Origin: Candidatus Thiosymbion sp.
GTDB lineage: Bacteria > Pseudomonadota > Gammaproteobacteria > Chromatiales > Chromatiaceae
Assembly: GCA_018435665.1 (NCBI GenBank)
Contig: JAHDND010000066.1
Span: forward strand, 1 to 47,642
Reading direction: 5' to 3'
Length of the DNA: 47,642 nt
In this document: piece by piece, positions 15,857-24,227 of the stretch
Numbering within the stretch: position 1 is the stretch's first letter
Layout of the letters: each line of letters begins with the position of its first letter
Program-made: the position numbers and the translations under genes
The notes under the pieces: model-generated
What the model saw: the letters and a program-made list of their open reading frames with translations, nothing else
What the model was told of the DNA's origin: nothing
Databases searched by the model: none

Positions 15857-16055
15857 CTCGCACGAACCACGCATAAGCTCATGTCTTTGTTACTTTTTTA
15901 GGCTCTCGCGGAGGCCCTTAAAAACAAGATTAAAAAGCAATTAAAAACAAGAGAAAAGGCCCCTTGGGGGGGCCGTCCGGTTTTAGAAAAAATAATGAGA
16001 GGGGAGGGAGAAGAAGTGGGATCAGACCGCTCTAGCGAGAGGGAGGCCTCGGCGG

Positions 16056-17207
16056 CTAGTCGATATCCCGCACGTTCCCACGTGGCGCGTCGAGTTGAAG
16101 GAGTTTCTGCTCCAGGCTGCCGATCTGATGACGTGCATCCGTCAAGCGATCGACAAGCGCCATCTTTTCCCGTTCATGACGCTCCCGTTCTCCCGCGACG
16201 AGCGAATCGAATTGCCGTACCAGATACTTCTGCCCTTCGAGTTGGACACGGAGTTCGAAGTTGGTCATGCGCAGTTCCTTGAGTTCGGCGAGTTCGGCCT
16301 CCGAGAGTGAAGGTTGCGACTCCCCTTTCGGTTCTTCCTTTACCGGAGCCGAGGGTTCCGGTTGACCCCTTTGGGGTTCCTGGGGAGAACCCTTCCCCGC
16401 CAGGTCGGCGGTTGTGGGGTCGACCTGGTGGCTGGCATCTTCCGCACTGATACGTTCGGCTCGGAGCTGATCCGAGAGCGACTCGGCCTCGACCGATAGC
16501 AGATGTCCGTCGCGGTACTCCAGGAACTGCATCTTCTTGCGCTCCTCCATGATCGCCCGCTGGACACTCTCAGGGCTGAGGTAGTACTTGCGCTCCCCCT
16601 CGTGATAACAGCAGTCTAGGCGCACGATCCCTCGACCGTTCGGGTTGCACCAGTTGGTGATGGCTCGTTCGGTGCGCGGTACCCCCGCTTCCTCGAAGAT
16701 GCGAGCCGCCTCCCGCACGGTGATCGTCAAGCCCTCGTGTTCGGGGCCGCAGGCGGGCGCGGAACGCTCCACCGCCTCGATGCGCTCTGCCGAAGTGGGT
16801 TCCGGAATCCCCTCTCGGCCTTCTTGTTCCGCACGGGGAGCCGGTTCGTTCCGAACCGTTCGGAACGCTTCGGAAGCATTTTGACTTTCGTTCCGAACCG
16901 TTCCGAACGCTTCCGAACCGTTCCGAACGTCTTCCGAAGGAATCGCCGTTTCGTTCCGAACCGTTCCGAACGATTCCGAAGTCTGCGGCATCCGTTCCGA
17001 AGGAGATACGCCATTTTTTTGTTCTGGTTCGGAACCGTTCCGAACAGGTGCGGAAACATCCAGGCTTTCGTTCGGAACCGTTCCGAATGCTTCCGAACCG
17101 TTCCGAACGTCTTCCGAAGGAATCGCCGTTTCGTTCCGAACCGTTCCGAACGGTTCGGAAGCGTTCTGAATATCGGGGACGTTGCCGTCGGTGAGATTGT
17201 CATTCAT
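16056..17207 (-). CDS. KfrA-like plasmid DNA-binding/coiled-coil protein with repeat-rich N-terminus
   Basis: 383 residues. ATG 17207 (MNDNLTDGNVPD) was chosen; upstream codons run through the divergent gene's promoter. Residues about 10-130 are repeats of the type RNGSEAFGTVRNE, encoded by DNA packed with TTCSGAA palindromes. Then a MerR/HTH-like region, LTITVREAARIFEEAGVPRTE...YYLSPESVQRA, and a long C-terminal coiled coil (LAELKELRMTNFELR..., LVDRLTDARHQIGSLEQKL). Helix-turn-helix plus coiled coil is KfrA-like, a plasmid stability class, but homology is not demonstrated. Divergent from the replication genes at 17304, across a short region holding a DnaA box. The amino acid repeats look like a by-product of the DNA motif. 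Confidence 0.7.
   Translation of the reverse strand: MNDNLTDGNVPDIQNASEPFGTVRNETAIPSEDVRNGSEAFGTVPNESLDVSAPVRNGSEPEQKNGVSPSERMPQTSESFGTVRNETAIPSEDVRNGSEAFGTVRNESQNASEAFRTVRNEPAPRAEQEGREGIPEPTSAERIEAVERSAPACGPEHEGLTITVREAARIFEEAGVPRTERAITNWCNPNGRGIVRLDCCYHEGERKYYLSPESVQRAIMEERKKMQFLEYRDGHLLSVEAESLSDQLRAERISAEDASHQVDPTTADLAGKGSPQEPQRGQPEPSAPVKEEPKGESQPSLSEAELAELKELRMTNFELRVQLEGQKYLVRQFDSLVAGERERHEREKMALVDRLTDARHQIGSLEQKLLQLDAPRGNVRDID
16849..17170. repeat. TTCSGAA palindrome array inside a coding region
   Basis: I count 22 exact TTC(C/G)GAA palindromes and one TTCTGAA in about 320 bp, most of them spaced exactly 10 bp apart in groups of two to five (for example 16891, 16901, 16911, 16921; and 17071, 17081, 17091, 17101). 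A larger block is itself duplicated: 16889-16960 resembles 17069-17140. The same 10-bp-paired motif occurs upstream of parA at 13611-13740. Confidence 0.88.
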
Positions 17208-17250
17208 GGTCACTTCATTGTAACTATCAATGCGCAAATCTTTCAGTATG

Positions 17251-17259
17251 TTATCCACA
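17251..17259. promoter_or_regulatory. Perfect DnaA box
   Basis: TTATCCACA matches the DnaA box consensus exactly. It lies in the divergent promoter region between the KfrA-like gene and the replication genes starting at 17304. Confidence 0.65.
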
Positions 17260-17303
17260 ACTCGGCATTTTGAGCGATTGCCCTTACGTGCAATACTTTC
17301 AGT

Positions 17304-17591
17304 ATGAACCTCACGCTGCCGGCGGCATTCGTCGACCGCCTTTCTCAGTTGAGCCCGGGTGCGACCAAGACCTATTTGACTTTGGTGTGGCTCAAGACGA
17401 CACGAACTCCTCACCCCACGCAACCGCAGATCGCAAACCACATGAACGCCTCGGAGCGCAGCGTGATCACCTATCTCAAGGAATTGGAGGAGGGCGGTTA
17501 CATCGAAAAACGCAAGATCGGCTCGGGCCGTCGAACCGACTACGCGCTTCTCCATAAGCACGGTCGCAATCATTCCTATGGAGCACAATGA
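17304..17591 (+). CDS. Winged-helix DNA-binding protein
   Basis: 95 residues. Winged helix-turn-helix region: SPGATKTYLTLVWLKTTR, TQPQIANHMNASERSVITYLKELEEGGYIEKRKI, then a short basic tail. This is the pattern of small plasmid replication or regulation proteins that choose targets by a winged helix. It overlaps the start of the next gene by 14 bp, so the two are coupled. ATG 17304 follows CAATACTTTCAGT, with no strong ribosome site visible. Could regulate the operon or act with the next protein at an origin. Confidence 0.72.
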   Translation: MNLTLPAAFVDRLSQLSPGATKTYLTLVWLKTTRTPHPTQPQIANHMNASERSVITYLKELEEGGYIEKRKIGSGRRTDYALLHKHGRNHSYGAQ

Positions 17592-18498
17592 TGAGACATG
17601 GCAGTTCGAGGGGTTTCGCAGCCCGAACTTCACGACCGTTCCGGACGAGTTGTTCGATGATCTCGTACCGAGACTGAGCGGCGCCGAGGTGAAGGTGCTC
17701 CTCTACATCGTTCGCCGCACCTTCGGTTTCAAGAAGGATCGGGACAACATCTCGATCAGTCAGATGCTCGATGGCATCGTCAAGAAGAATGGCGAACGCC
17801 TCGACCACGGGGCCGGTTTGAGCAAGCCGACCTTGTGTCGAGCGATCTCGACGCTCGCGGAGAAGAAGATCATCATCGCGACGCGACAGTTCGACTACAA
17901 CGGCGGTAACTTGGCGACCTGTTACCAGCTCAACATGGGCGGCATGACGTCGACCGACAGTAAGGCTGAAACGAAAGAGAAGGTGGAAGAAGAGGTACCG
18001 GCGGGAGATGCCGATACCCTTGGTAAAAAAATGAGACAAGGGGGGTTGTCTCAAAATTTTACCAAGGGCTTGTCCCAAAACTTGACCAAGCCCTTGGTAA
18101 AAAAACGAGACATACAAGAAACAGTTACCAAGAAACAGGAATCCAACAACGTTAACGTTGCTAGCGCGACGAAGAATCCGCCGAATCCGCTCCACCTGCT
18201 TCCCGACCTGTGTACGGAGCACGCACACATCGAACTAATCGCGGACGATATCCTGTCCGCGCTGGGCGACCGACAGTCGATACGGTTTTATCGACTGGTG
18301 GCCCGGAAAATTCCGGAGCCGGTGATCCGAAAGGCATTGGCGGAATTGAAAGAGGGTAGGGTGCTTAACAAGCCGAAACTCTTCACCAGCGAGATGATGC
18401 GCTACGCGAAGACGAAGGTCGATGCCGACCTTGATAGCCGTGCACGAGTGCTGCGCGAAAGTCGACAGCAACTGGTCGCACGGCTGACCTACGAGTAA
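17578..18498 (+). CDS. Replication protein with phage RepO-like N-terminal domain
   Basis: 306 residues. The N-terminal 115 residues (FRSPNFTTVPDELFDDLVPRLSGAEVKVLLYIVRRTFGF...GLSKPTLCRAISTLAEKKII) match the phage replication protein O N-terminal winged-helix type used to bind an origin. A charged linker holds an imperfect duplication, GLSQNFTKGLSQNLTKPLVKK, at about residues 155-180. The C-terminal region (LIADDILSALGDRQSIRFYRLVARKIPEPVIRKALAELKEGR) is helical and resembles DnaD/RepO-type partner-binding ends. Together with the Rep_3 initiator it implies a second initiation function or helper role. Ribosome site and start overlap the upstream gene. Confidence 0.78.
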   Translation: MEHNDETWQFEGFRSPNFTTVPDELFDDLVPRLSGAEVKVLLYIVRRTFGFKKDRDNISISQMLDGIVKKNGERLDHGAGLSKPTLCRAISTLAEKKIIIATRQFDYNGGNLATCYQLNMGGMTSTDSKAETKEKVEEEVPAGDADTLGKKMRQGGLSQNFTKGLSQNLTKPLVKKRDIQETVTKKQESNNVNVASATKNPPNPLHLLPDLCTEHAHIELIADDILSALGDRQSIRFYRLVARKIPEPVIRKALAELKEGRVLNKPKLFTSEMMRYAKTKVDADLDSRARVLRESRQQLVARLTYE

Positions 18499-19572
18499 AC
18501 TAGCGGACGTCCTATCGGCCGTCCGATCTCATGGACTGGCCCACATGCCCAGTTACCACGAGCATAGGGTACAAATGAGGGTACACCCTTAGATTTGTAT
18601 CCAAATCACCGTCTGCTACTCGCAGAAGTCCTTATCAGGCAAGAAAAACTTGTCCCCCTCGTTGTCGGGCATGCGCCCGACTCCGATGCTCTCTCGCAGT
18701 CCCGTTTCCGTTATCACGTCTCCGGTTCTTCGACTATCGGGTCTCGCCCTGTCCTTTAGCAATGGACGGCTTCAACCGAGAGCATCGGAGTCGGCCGCTC
18801 GGTACGTCTTCCGCTCCGCCTGCGCTCCACTGCGTTGCGCTTGGCCTCGCGGGACGTACCGGCCCGACAACGAGGGGGACTAAGGGTCATCGTACATACC
18901 GCCTTCGGCAACGGGTGCCCGGTTAACACCGCGGACACCCGCACCTAACGGTGACGAGACCCGGGGCGCGTTCGACCGACGCGCCCACCACGGTCGACGC
19001 GATCGCGTCTCCCTGAACGAGGCGCCCTGCGGGAAACCCCGCCGCGCGGGGTCGGAGATCCGCCGCGTTGCCGGCGTGGAGCCGAAAGAGTGCTGTCTAG
19101 CACGCCATGGCTTCGTTACCACTCGTCACAACGACAGCGCGCCGAGAACCGGTCGCGCTTCTGTTGACTCCTCGCGGCGCCTTGCCCTGACGCGCCATCC
19201 AGACCCTCATTCGGCCCACTAGAGGCCGGCACGCGGCGCGGCTGCGATCCCGTCTCCGCACCGCGAGGATAAGGCGCGGACAGACGCACCTGCTCCACGG
19301 GCATTGTTGCCCCCCGTCACAACGACGGCGACCGCCTCTGTTGCTCCGGGGGAGCGCCTCGCCCGATGAAGCAGGAGCGACTGCCCGACGCCATCCTCGA
19401 AACGGATGCGGAGACTACGGCGGTGGATAACTCAAAGCGGGGCGAGACGGGCGGGCGTACAATGAAATCGACGCATGATCGTGGGGCTACGGAGGTAGCA
19501 CCCACACCTCCCCTTGTTATCGTCCTCGCTTGGCGACCCACACCATAATGCGAAGGCCAAACAAGGGGTGGC
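18499..19572. other. Large non-coding region upstream of the ATPase operon
   Basis: About 1.07 kb without a convincing gene. It contains the branched inverted-repeat element at 18652-18880 and two copies of CGTCACAACGAC (19124-19135 and 19315-19326), each followed about 20 bases later by CTGTTG, so a degenerate repeat of roughly 50 bp. A possible 60-residue frame at 19366-19548 has no support. The region precedes the putative mobilisation genes, where a transfer origin would be expected. Confidence 0.55.
18652..18880. other. Branched structured element (oriT or structured RNA candidate)
   Basis: Closed by a perfect 19-bp inverted repeat GTCCCCCTCGTTGTCGGGC (18652-18670 with 18862-18880). Inside lies a second perfect 17-bp stem CCGACTCCGATGCTCTC (18677-18693 with 18778-18794) and a third stem GGTACGTC (18801-18808 with 18853-18860), giving a multi-branch junction. 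The left closing arm can alternatively form a tight local hairpin GTCGGGC-ATGC-GCCCGAC. Further hairpins (GTCC/GGAC) lie in the first loop. Confidence 0.75.
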
Positions 19573-20838
19573 ATGGGCGTTATCTTGGGGACATACGAAC
19601 AGTTCGGTACCAAACGCACTCTCGCGTTGGATGAGCGCGATCGTCTCCACCATGTCTACCTGATCGGTCAGACCGGCACCGGCAAGACCACCGTGCTGCG
19701 CAATGCCGTGTTGCAGGACATCGAGGCGGGGAGGGGAGTGGGGATCATCGACCCGCATGGCGATCTCGCGCTGGATCTGTTGGAGATGATCCCCAGCTAT
19801 CGCACCAACGATGTCATTTACTTCAATCCCGCCGACTGCGAGTTTCCGATCGGACTGAATCCGATCGCGAAGACCGATCCTGGCCACCATCATCTGGTGG
19901 TGTTGAATACCGTATCCGCCCTGCGCGGATTGTGGAGCGACGTGTGGGGTCTGGGGCGGATGCAGTACATCCTCACCAACACGCTCTCGTCGCTTTTGTA
20001 TTACGACCACGCGACCTTGCTCGGGGTGAATCGGCTGCTTGCCGACAAGCCCTTCCGCAGGAAGGTGCTCGCCAGGGTCAAAGACCCGATCCTGCTTGCG
20101 TTCTGGAACCTGGAGTTCGAGCGGTTCGACTCGCGGCTGCGGGCCGAGGCGGTGGCGCCGATCCAGAACAAGGTCGGGCAGTTCGCCACGACCCGCATGA
20201 CACGCAACATCCTGGGGCAGGTGCACAACGCAATCGATTTCCGCGCGGTCATCGACCGCGGGCAGGTGTTCATCGCGAACCTGGGCAAGGGCACGATGGG
20301 CGAGGACAACAGCCGTCTCATCGGTTCCTTTCTGGTCGCTCAGTTTCAACTGGCGGCCCTATCGCGGGCCGACGTGAGCGAGGACGCGCGTCGGCCCTTC
20401 TACCTGTACATCGACGAGTTCCAGAACTTCACCAACGTGGCGTCCTTGGCATCGATCCTGTCCGAGGCGCGCAAGTACCGACTCGCGCTCACGCTCGCCC
20501 ATCAGTATACGGCGCAGCTCGGTGAGGCCCTGCGGGCGGCGGTGTTCGGAAACGTGGGCACCCTCTTGTGCCTGCGGATCGGCTTCGAGGATGCGCACCT
20601 GCTTGCGGAGCAACTCGACCCCCTCTCACCACATAGCCTTACCGAACTCGACCCGCATCGATGCTGGGTACGTCGGTTGTCGGGGGGCACCATGCTGGAG
20701 CCCACCTTCGCCGAGCTCTATGGGCCGGTGACGCCGCGGTGGGGGAGGGCGGGGACGGTGGTGAAAGAGTCGAGGCGCAAGTACGCGACACCGCGGGCGG
20801 AGGTGGAGCGCAAGATCGCCACCTGGCTTGCGCACTGA
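19573..20838 (+). CDS. HerA/VirD4-like DNA-translocating ATPase 1
   Basis: 421 residues. Walker A GQTGTGKT at 32-39, then IIDPHGDLALDLL; Walker B FYLYIDEFQNF at about 276-286; a conserved glutamine in TLAHQYTAQL. This is the FtsK/HerA/VirD4 (type IV coupling, TraG/TraD-like) fold in which hexamers pump DNA. There are no clear N-terminal transmembrane segments, unlike classic VirD4. Start preceded by ACAAGGGGTGGC. First gene of a co-directional series with a membrane protein, a coiled-coil protein and a second ATPase of the same type. Inferred role is plasmid DNA transfer or packaging; a VirB4-like role is an alternative. Confidence 0.85.
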   Translation: MGVILGTYEQFGTKRTLALDERDRLHHVYLIGQTGTGKTTVLRNAVLQDIEAGRGVGIIDPHGDLALDLLEMIPSYRTNDVIYFNPADCEFPIGLNPIAKTDPGHHHLVVLNTVSALRGLWSDVWGLGRMQYILTNTLSSLLYYDHATLLGVNRLLADKPFRRKVLARVKDPILLAFWNLEFERFDSRLRAEAVAPIQNKVGQFATTRMTRNILGQVHNAIDFRAVIDRGQVFIANLGKGTMGEDNSRLIGSFLVAQFQLAALSRADVSEDARRPFYLYIDEFQNFTNVASLASILSEARKYRLALTLAHQYTAQLGEALRAAVFGNVGTLLCLRIGFEDAHLLAEQLDPLSPHSLTELDPHRCWVRRLSGGTMLEPTFAELYGPVTPRWGRAGTVVKESRRKYATPRAEVERKIATWLAH

Positions 20839-20936
20839 GGGTGGTGCGTTCGGCGAAGAAGAGGTGATTTTCTCGCACTTTTGCGGATTTTGCTTACAAT
20901 TCCGGTGAAATCTTCTGCGCCGGCCGGGGGGGTATC

Positions 20937-21725
20937 GTGATTATCTTGAACCTGATGGCTTATCTGTTAAGCCTCTATGTGGCGGTCTTTCTCGTCGTTG
21001 CTATCGACCCTAAGAAGCGTCCGTTCGCCAAGGAGTTCCTTGAAGATTTATGGCCGCAATTCGGGTATGGCCTCCTATCCGTCGTGATCTTGTGGTGGTT
21101 GATCTACCGCGACTTCCAACCGTTGGGCGGGCTTGGGACTGAACTCATGCATGAAGCCATGTGGCGTTCCAATGTAGGAGGGTCGCCGTTTGCCTTCTTG
21201 AAAGCGTGGCTCGGGGCGCCGATCATGGGGCTCCTCGACTACATCATCCTGTTTCTGCTAGTTGGCGCGGTTGCGGTCTTCTGGTTGTTGTTCTGCGCGG
21301 AATTCTTTGTACAGAGGGTGCTCGTCAAGGATCTTTTCGTTAATGCCGGAGAGGCACTCTGGCGGTGGCGTGAATATCCGATCCGGTTCGTACAATTCGT
21401 CGTCGATCTCTTCGTGCATCCCCCGTCGGTCAAAGAGATCCGGGAGACCTTACGTTCCACCCTACCGGAGGAAGAAAAGATCCGGAGAGTCTCGACGGCA
21501 CTGCGCGAGGAATATGAGGCGGTGGTGAAACAGAAAATGGCCGGGTGGAAGAGGGCATCCTTTGGTCGACAACACAAGGTCTTTGCCGATGAGATAGCCG
21601 CGCGGAGGGCCAAGGCAATGGCGGCGTATCACCGAGGGATCGCCGCGACCGCACGCACGCTGCGGGAGTCGGCGGAGGCAAAAGCGAAGATGAGCGCGGA
21701 AGGAGAGCGAGATGAGCACAGATGA
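20937..21725 (+). CDS. Polytopic membrane protein of the ATPase operon
   Basis: 262 residues, GTG start after a purine-rich leader. Three hydrophobic segments: LNLMAYLLSLYVAVFLVVAI (about 3-23), FGYGLLSVVILWWLIYRDF, and a long segment around DYIILFLLVGAVAVFWLLFC. The C-terminal half is charged, helical and cytoplasmic in character (EEKIRRVSTALREEYEAVVKQK, then EIAARRAKAMAAYHRG). No family recognised. Its stop overlaps the next start by 14 bp. By context it is the membrane anchor for one or both ATPases, since the ATPases lack membrane segments of their own; that is inference. Confidence 0.75.
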   Translation: MIILNLMAYLLSLYVAVFLVVAIDPKKRPFAKEFLEDLWPQFGYGLLSVVILWWLIYRDFQPLGGLGTELMHEAMWRSNVGGSPFAFLKAWLGAPIMGLLDYIILFLLVGAVAVFWLLFCAEFFVQRVLVKDLFVNAGEALWRWREYPIRFVQFVVDLFVHPPSVKEIRETLRSTLPEEEKIRRVSTALREEYEAVVKQKMAGWKRASFGRQHKVFADEIAARRAKAMAAYHRGIAATARTLRESAEAKAKMSAEGERDEHR

Positions 21726-22416
21726 TGATGGGGAAAGACGGCCGGACGATAAGCCCAAGGGAAGTACCGGCAATAAGTCGTTGGATGTCACAAAAGAGAA
21801 GGGAATAGCCACTACGAAAAATCTGCCATGGATAGTGGATTATGCGCTGAACGAATCCTTTATCGGCTTACAGATCCAAAAGCGAAAAACGTACGCTCAA
21901 AAAGAGCTGTTTGAGGCCGTGCGGTTAGCACAGGAAGAGCTCACCAGGTTAGAAAATACACCGGCGCGATTGGAGAAAGAACAGAAACTTCAAGAGGCCG
22001 ACTATGCAACGAGGGGAATGGAGTTCGCGATCAAGACGCTGCAACTAGACCGCGATCAAAACCGTCTTCTGCGAGAGATCCAAGAGGAAAAGGACGCAAA
22101 GGAGTTGTTGGATAAGCAAAAGGAGCTTAAGAAGCTTGAACTTGACTATGAGATCGCGGAACTCAAGAAGAAAATGGCCGCGCTCGATGAGAGCGCGAAA
22201 AAGGCGGAGGAGCCGGTCGCCGATTCGCATATCACGAAAGCACGGGACGGAATTCAGCGGTACATGGAACGGAAACGCGATCTTGGCGCTGACAAGAAAA
22301 AGTGGTTCGCCCAGATCGACGCCGATCTTGCGCGTGGGGAGTTGTCCGAAGAGATGGCCGAGGACATGAAGGAAGATATCGAACAGATGATCCGTGATAG
22401 CCTGCTTAAACCATGA
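21712..22416 (+). CDS. Coiled-coil protein of the ATPase operon
   Basis: 234 residues, almost entirely helical and highly charged. A short disordered start (MSTDDDGERRPDDKPKGS), then a long coiled coil (EAVRLAQEELTRLENTPARLEKEQK through ELKKLELDYEIAELKKKMAALDE) and a C-terminal SEEMAEDMKEDIEQMIRDSLLKP. No catalytic motif. Overlaps the upstream gene by 14 bp and the downstream ATPase by 4 bp (ATGA), so the operon is tightly coupled. Probably a structural or tethering subunit. Confidence 0.75.
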   Translation: MSTDDDGERRPDDKPKGSTGNKSLDVTKEKGIATTKNLPWIVDYALNESFIGLQIQKRKTYAQKELFEAVRLAQEELTRLENTPARLEKEQKLQEADYATRGMEFAIKTLQLDRDQNRLLREIQEEKDAKELLDKQKELKKLELDYEIAELKKKMAALDESAKKAEEPVADSHITKARDGIQRYMERKRDLGADKKKWFAQIDADLARGELSEEMAEDMKEDIEQMIRDSLLKP

Positions 22417-24179
22417 GCCGGAAACCGCGCGCCCTGTATCTCGGCGATCGAGAAGACGGCACCCCTCTCACCTTAGATCCGCATGCCCGCAAGACCCACA
22501 TGCACGTCCTCGGGGTCTCGGGAAAGGGCAAGAGCTACTTTCTCGAATATCTGATCCGTCAGGACATCAAGAATGGAGACGGGCTGTGCCTCATCGATCC
22601 GCACGGCACCCTCTATCACAAGATCGTCGCTTGGTGCGCCGAGCATCCCGATCTCGTGAACTGGGACAAGCTGATGCTGTTCGATGCGACCGCGCCCGGG
22701 TGGTGCTGCGGGTTCAATCCGCTGCGCTTCGGGGAAGAAGCGGACACGTCATTCAGCGTGGATTCGATGGTATCCGCCTGCGCCCAGGTGTGGGGCGGGG
22801 AGGATTCCAACGCGACGCCGCTGTTAAAGCGCGTGTTGCGCAGTCTCATCCATGCCTTGGTGGAGAGCGGCCTCACCTTGCGGGAGGCCGAGTATCTCGT
22901 CGTGGCGCGCGAAGACTTCCGTCCGTTACGGAGGTACATCACCGGTCGGGTCGAAGACCCGATCATCCGCAACCAGTGGGAGAGCTGGCATGAGGCCAGG
23001 CCCAATGAGGTGGCGGAGAAATTCGAGAGTACCAATAACCGGATCATCGAGTTTTTGGCGGCCCCCACCTTGCGCTCGATCGTCGGTCAGGACGAAAAGG
23101 TGATCGACTTCCGCAAGGTCATGGATAAGGGCGGGGTGGTGCTCGTCAATCTGGAATCGCGCAACAAGCTGTCCGATTTCAATGCACGTACCTTGGGTAC
23201 CCTCATCACCAACGATCTCTTCCTCAAGGCCCAGACCCGACCGGAGGGCAGCCGGCCCTTCTACTTCTACATCGACGAGTGCGCCCGTTACCTCAATGAG
23301 ACCATCGAGCGCATCTTCACCGAATCCCGCAAGCGCGGCCTGCACCTCATCCTTGCCAACCAAGATCTCTCGCAACTGCGCAAAGCGGGGGAGACCGTGT
23401 ACAAAGCGGTCATGGGCGGGGCGCAGACCAAGGTCATCTTCGGTGGCGGTGCCTTTGAGGATGTCGATACCATGGTCAAGGAGGTCTTCCTCGATCTTAA
23501 CCTGGAGGAGCCCAAACCCTCTCTCACGAAGAAGGCCGCCGTGGGGCAGGAGCTTGTCATCATGCATGGAGGGGGTGAGGGTAAGGCGCTGGTGAAGAGC
23601 CGCGGCCATGCGCGCGGGATAGGGGAGGGGGCGGCGACCATGGTCGGTCAAGGCGCAAGCGAGCTCATGAGCCACCGGATTTTCGCGGATGGCGCCGAGA
23701 GTCTCGGCGCGATGAGCGCCTTGGGTGAAAGCAGAAGCTCCTCGTCCTCCTCCTCCACCATGCACTCCGAGGTTCATTCCGAAGCCGAGGCCGAAGCGAT
23801 CTCCGAGATGAAGAGTTGGGCGGAGAGCTACAAGACGATCTATGAGGACGTGATCGGCGGCACCTACAGCCTGGAAGAGCAACGCTTTCGCAAAGGCGCC
23901 TGGTTGAAACGGCAACCGGTACAGACCGCCTTGCTGGTTCTGCCGAGTTACGACCTCACCCCGTTCCATGTCCCCAGCGTGCGCGAACCCAAGGTGAGCG
24001 AGCAGCGCAAGGAGCGGTTCGAGCGCAGGCGCTTCGAGGCGCTCCCCTTCGTTCAGTCGGAAGCGCAGGCATGGCGTAACATCGAGGATCGCACCTTACG
24101 GCTCAAGCAGGCTGCGGGGATCTTGCCGGCTGTGATAGAGGAAGTCGAGTCTGATCCCTTCGATAACGATCCGGTGTGA
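22413..24179 (+). CDS. HerA/VirD4-like DNA-translocating ATPase 2
   Basis: 588 residues, paralogous to the ATPase at 19573-20838. Walker A GVSGKGKSYF at 34-43, LIDPHGTLYHKI, Walker B FYFYIDECARYL near 283-294, and the glutamine motif LILANQDLSQL. It also has a low-complexity linker (SSSSSSTMHSEVHSEAEAEA, about 440-460) and a C-terminal extension of about 120 residues. The first ATPase lacks this tail, so the two may have divided tasks, such as loading versus pumping. Start overlaps the coiled-coil gene by 4 bp. Mobilisation is inferred; no mating-pair channel genes are present. Confidence 0.85.
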   Translation: MSRKPRALYLGDREDGTPLTLDPHARKTHMHVLGVSGKGKSYFLEYLIRQDIKNGDGLCLIDPHGTLYHKIVAWCAEHPDLVNWDKLMLFDATAPGWCCGFNPLRFGEEADTSFSVDSMVSACAQVWGGEDSNATPLLKRVLRSLIHALVESGLTLREAEYLVVAREDFRPLRRYITGRVEDPIIRNQWESWHEARPNEVAEKFESTNNRIIEFLAAPTLRSIVGQDEKVIDFRKVMDKGGVVLVNLESRNKLSDFNARTLGTLITNDLFLKAQTRPEGSRPFYFYIDECARYLNETIERIFTESRKRGLHLILANQDLSQLRKAGETVYKAVMGGAQTKVIFGGGAFEDVDTMVKEVFLDLNLEEPKPSLTKKAAVGQELVIMHGGGEGKALVKSRGHARGIGEGAATMVGQGASELMSHRIFADGAESLGAMSALGESRSSSSSSSTMHSEVHSEAEAEAISEMKSWAESYKTIYEDVIGGTYSLEEQRFRKGAWLKRQPVQTALLVLPSYDLTPFHVPSVREPKVSEQRKERFERRRFEALPFVQSEAQAWRNIEDRTLRLKQAAGILPAVIEEVESDPFDNDPV

Positions 24180-24227
24180 TGGGGGATAACCGTAAAGTGG
24201 AACGGGATCGCATGCTAGGATACAAGC

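Larger units (their letters stand above)
15711..15975. other. Plasmid replication origin (oriV)
   Basis: Contains the rep operator, four iterons, DnaA-box-like sequences (CTTATCAACAG on the minus strand near 15750 and AGAATTATCCCCA near 15763) and an A/T-rich tract (15880-15957) suitable as the unwinding element. Position directly upstream of rep fits theta-replicating iteron plasmids. Ends with a GGCCCC/GGGGCC stem at 15958-15974. Confidence 0.8.

Noticed and set aside
16849..17170. Minisatellite expansion in a low-importance protein
   Set aside because: Plain slippage would not explain the same 10-bp paired motif upstream of parA, so I treat it as a binding array and not a random tandem repeat.
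19366..19548. 60-codon frame upstream of ATPase 1
   Set aside because: No ribosome binding site, no motif; region is rich in non-coding repeats.
22926..23969. 347-codon minus-strand frame
   Set aside because: Antisense to ATPase 2, caused by high GC content.
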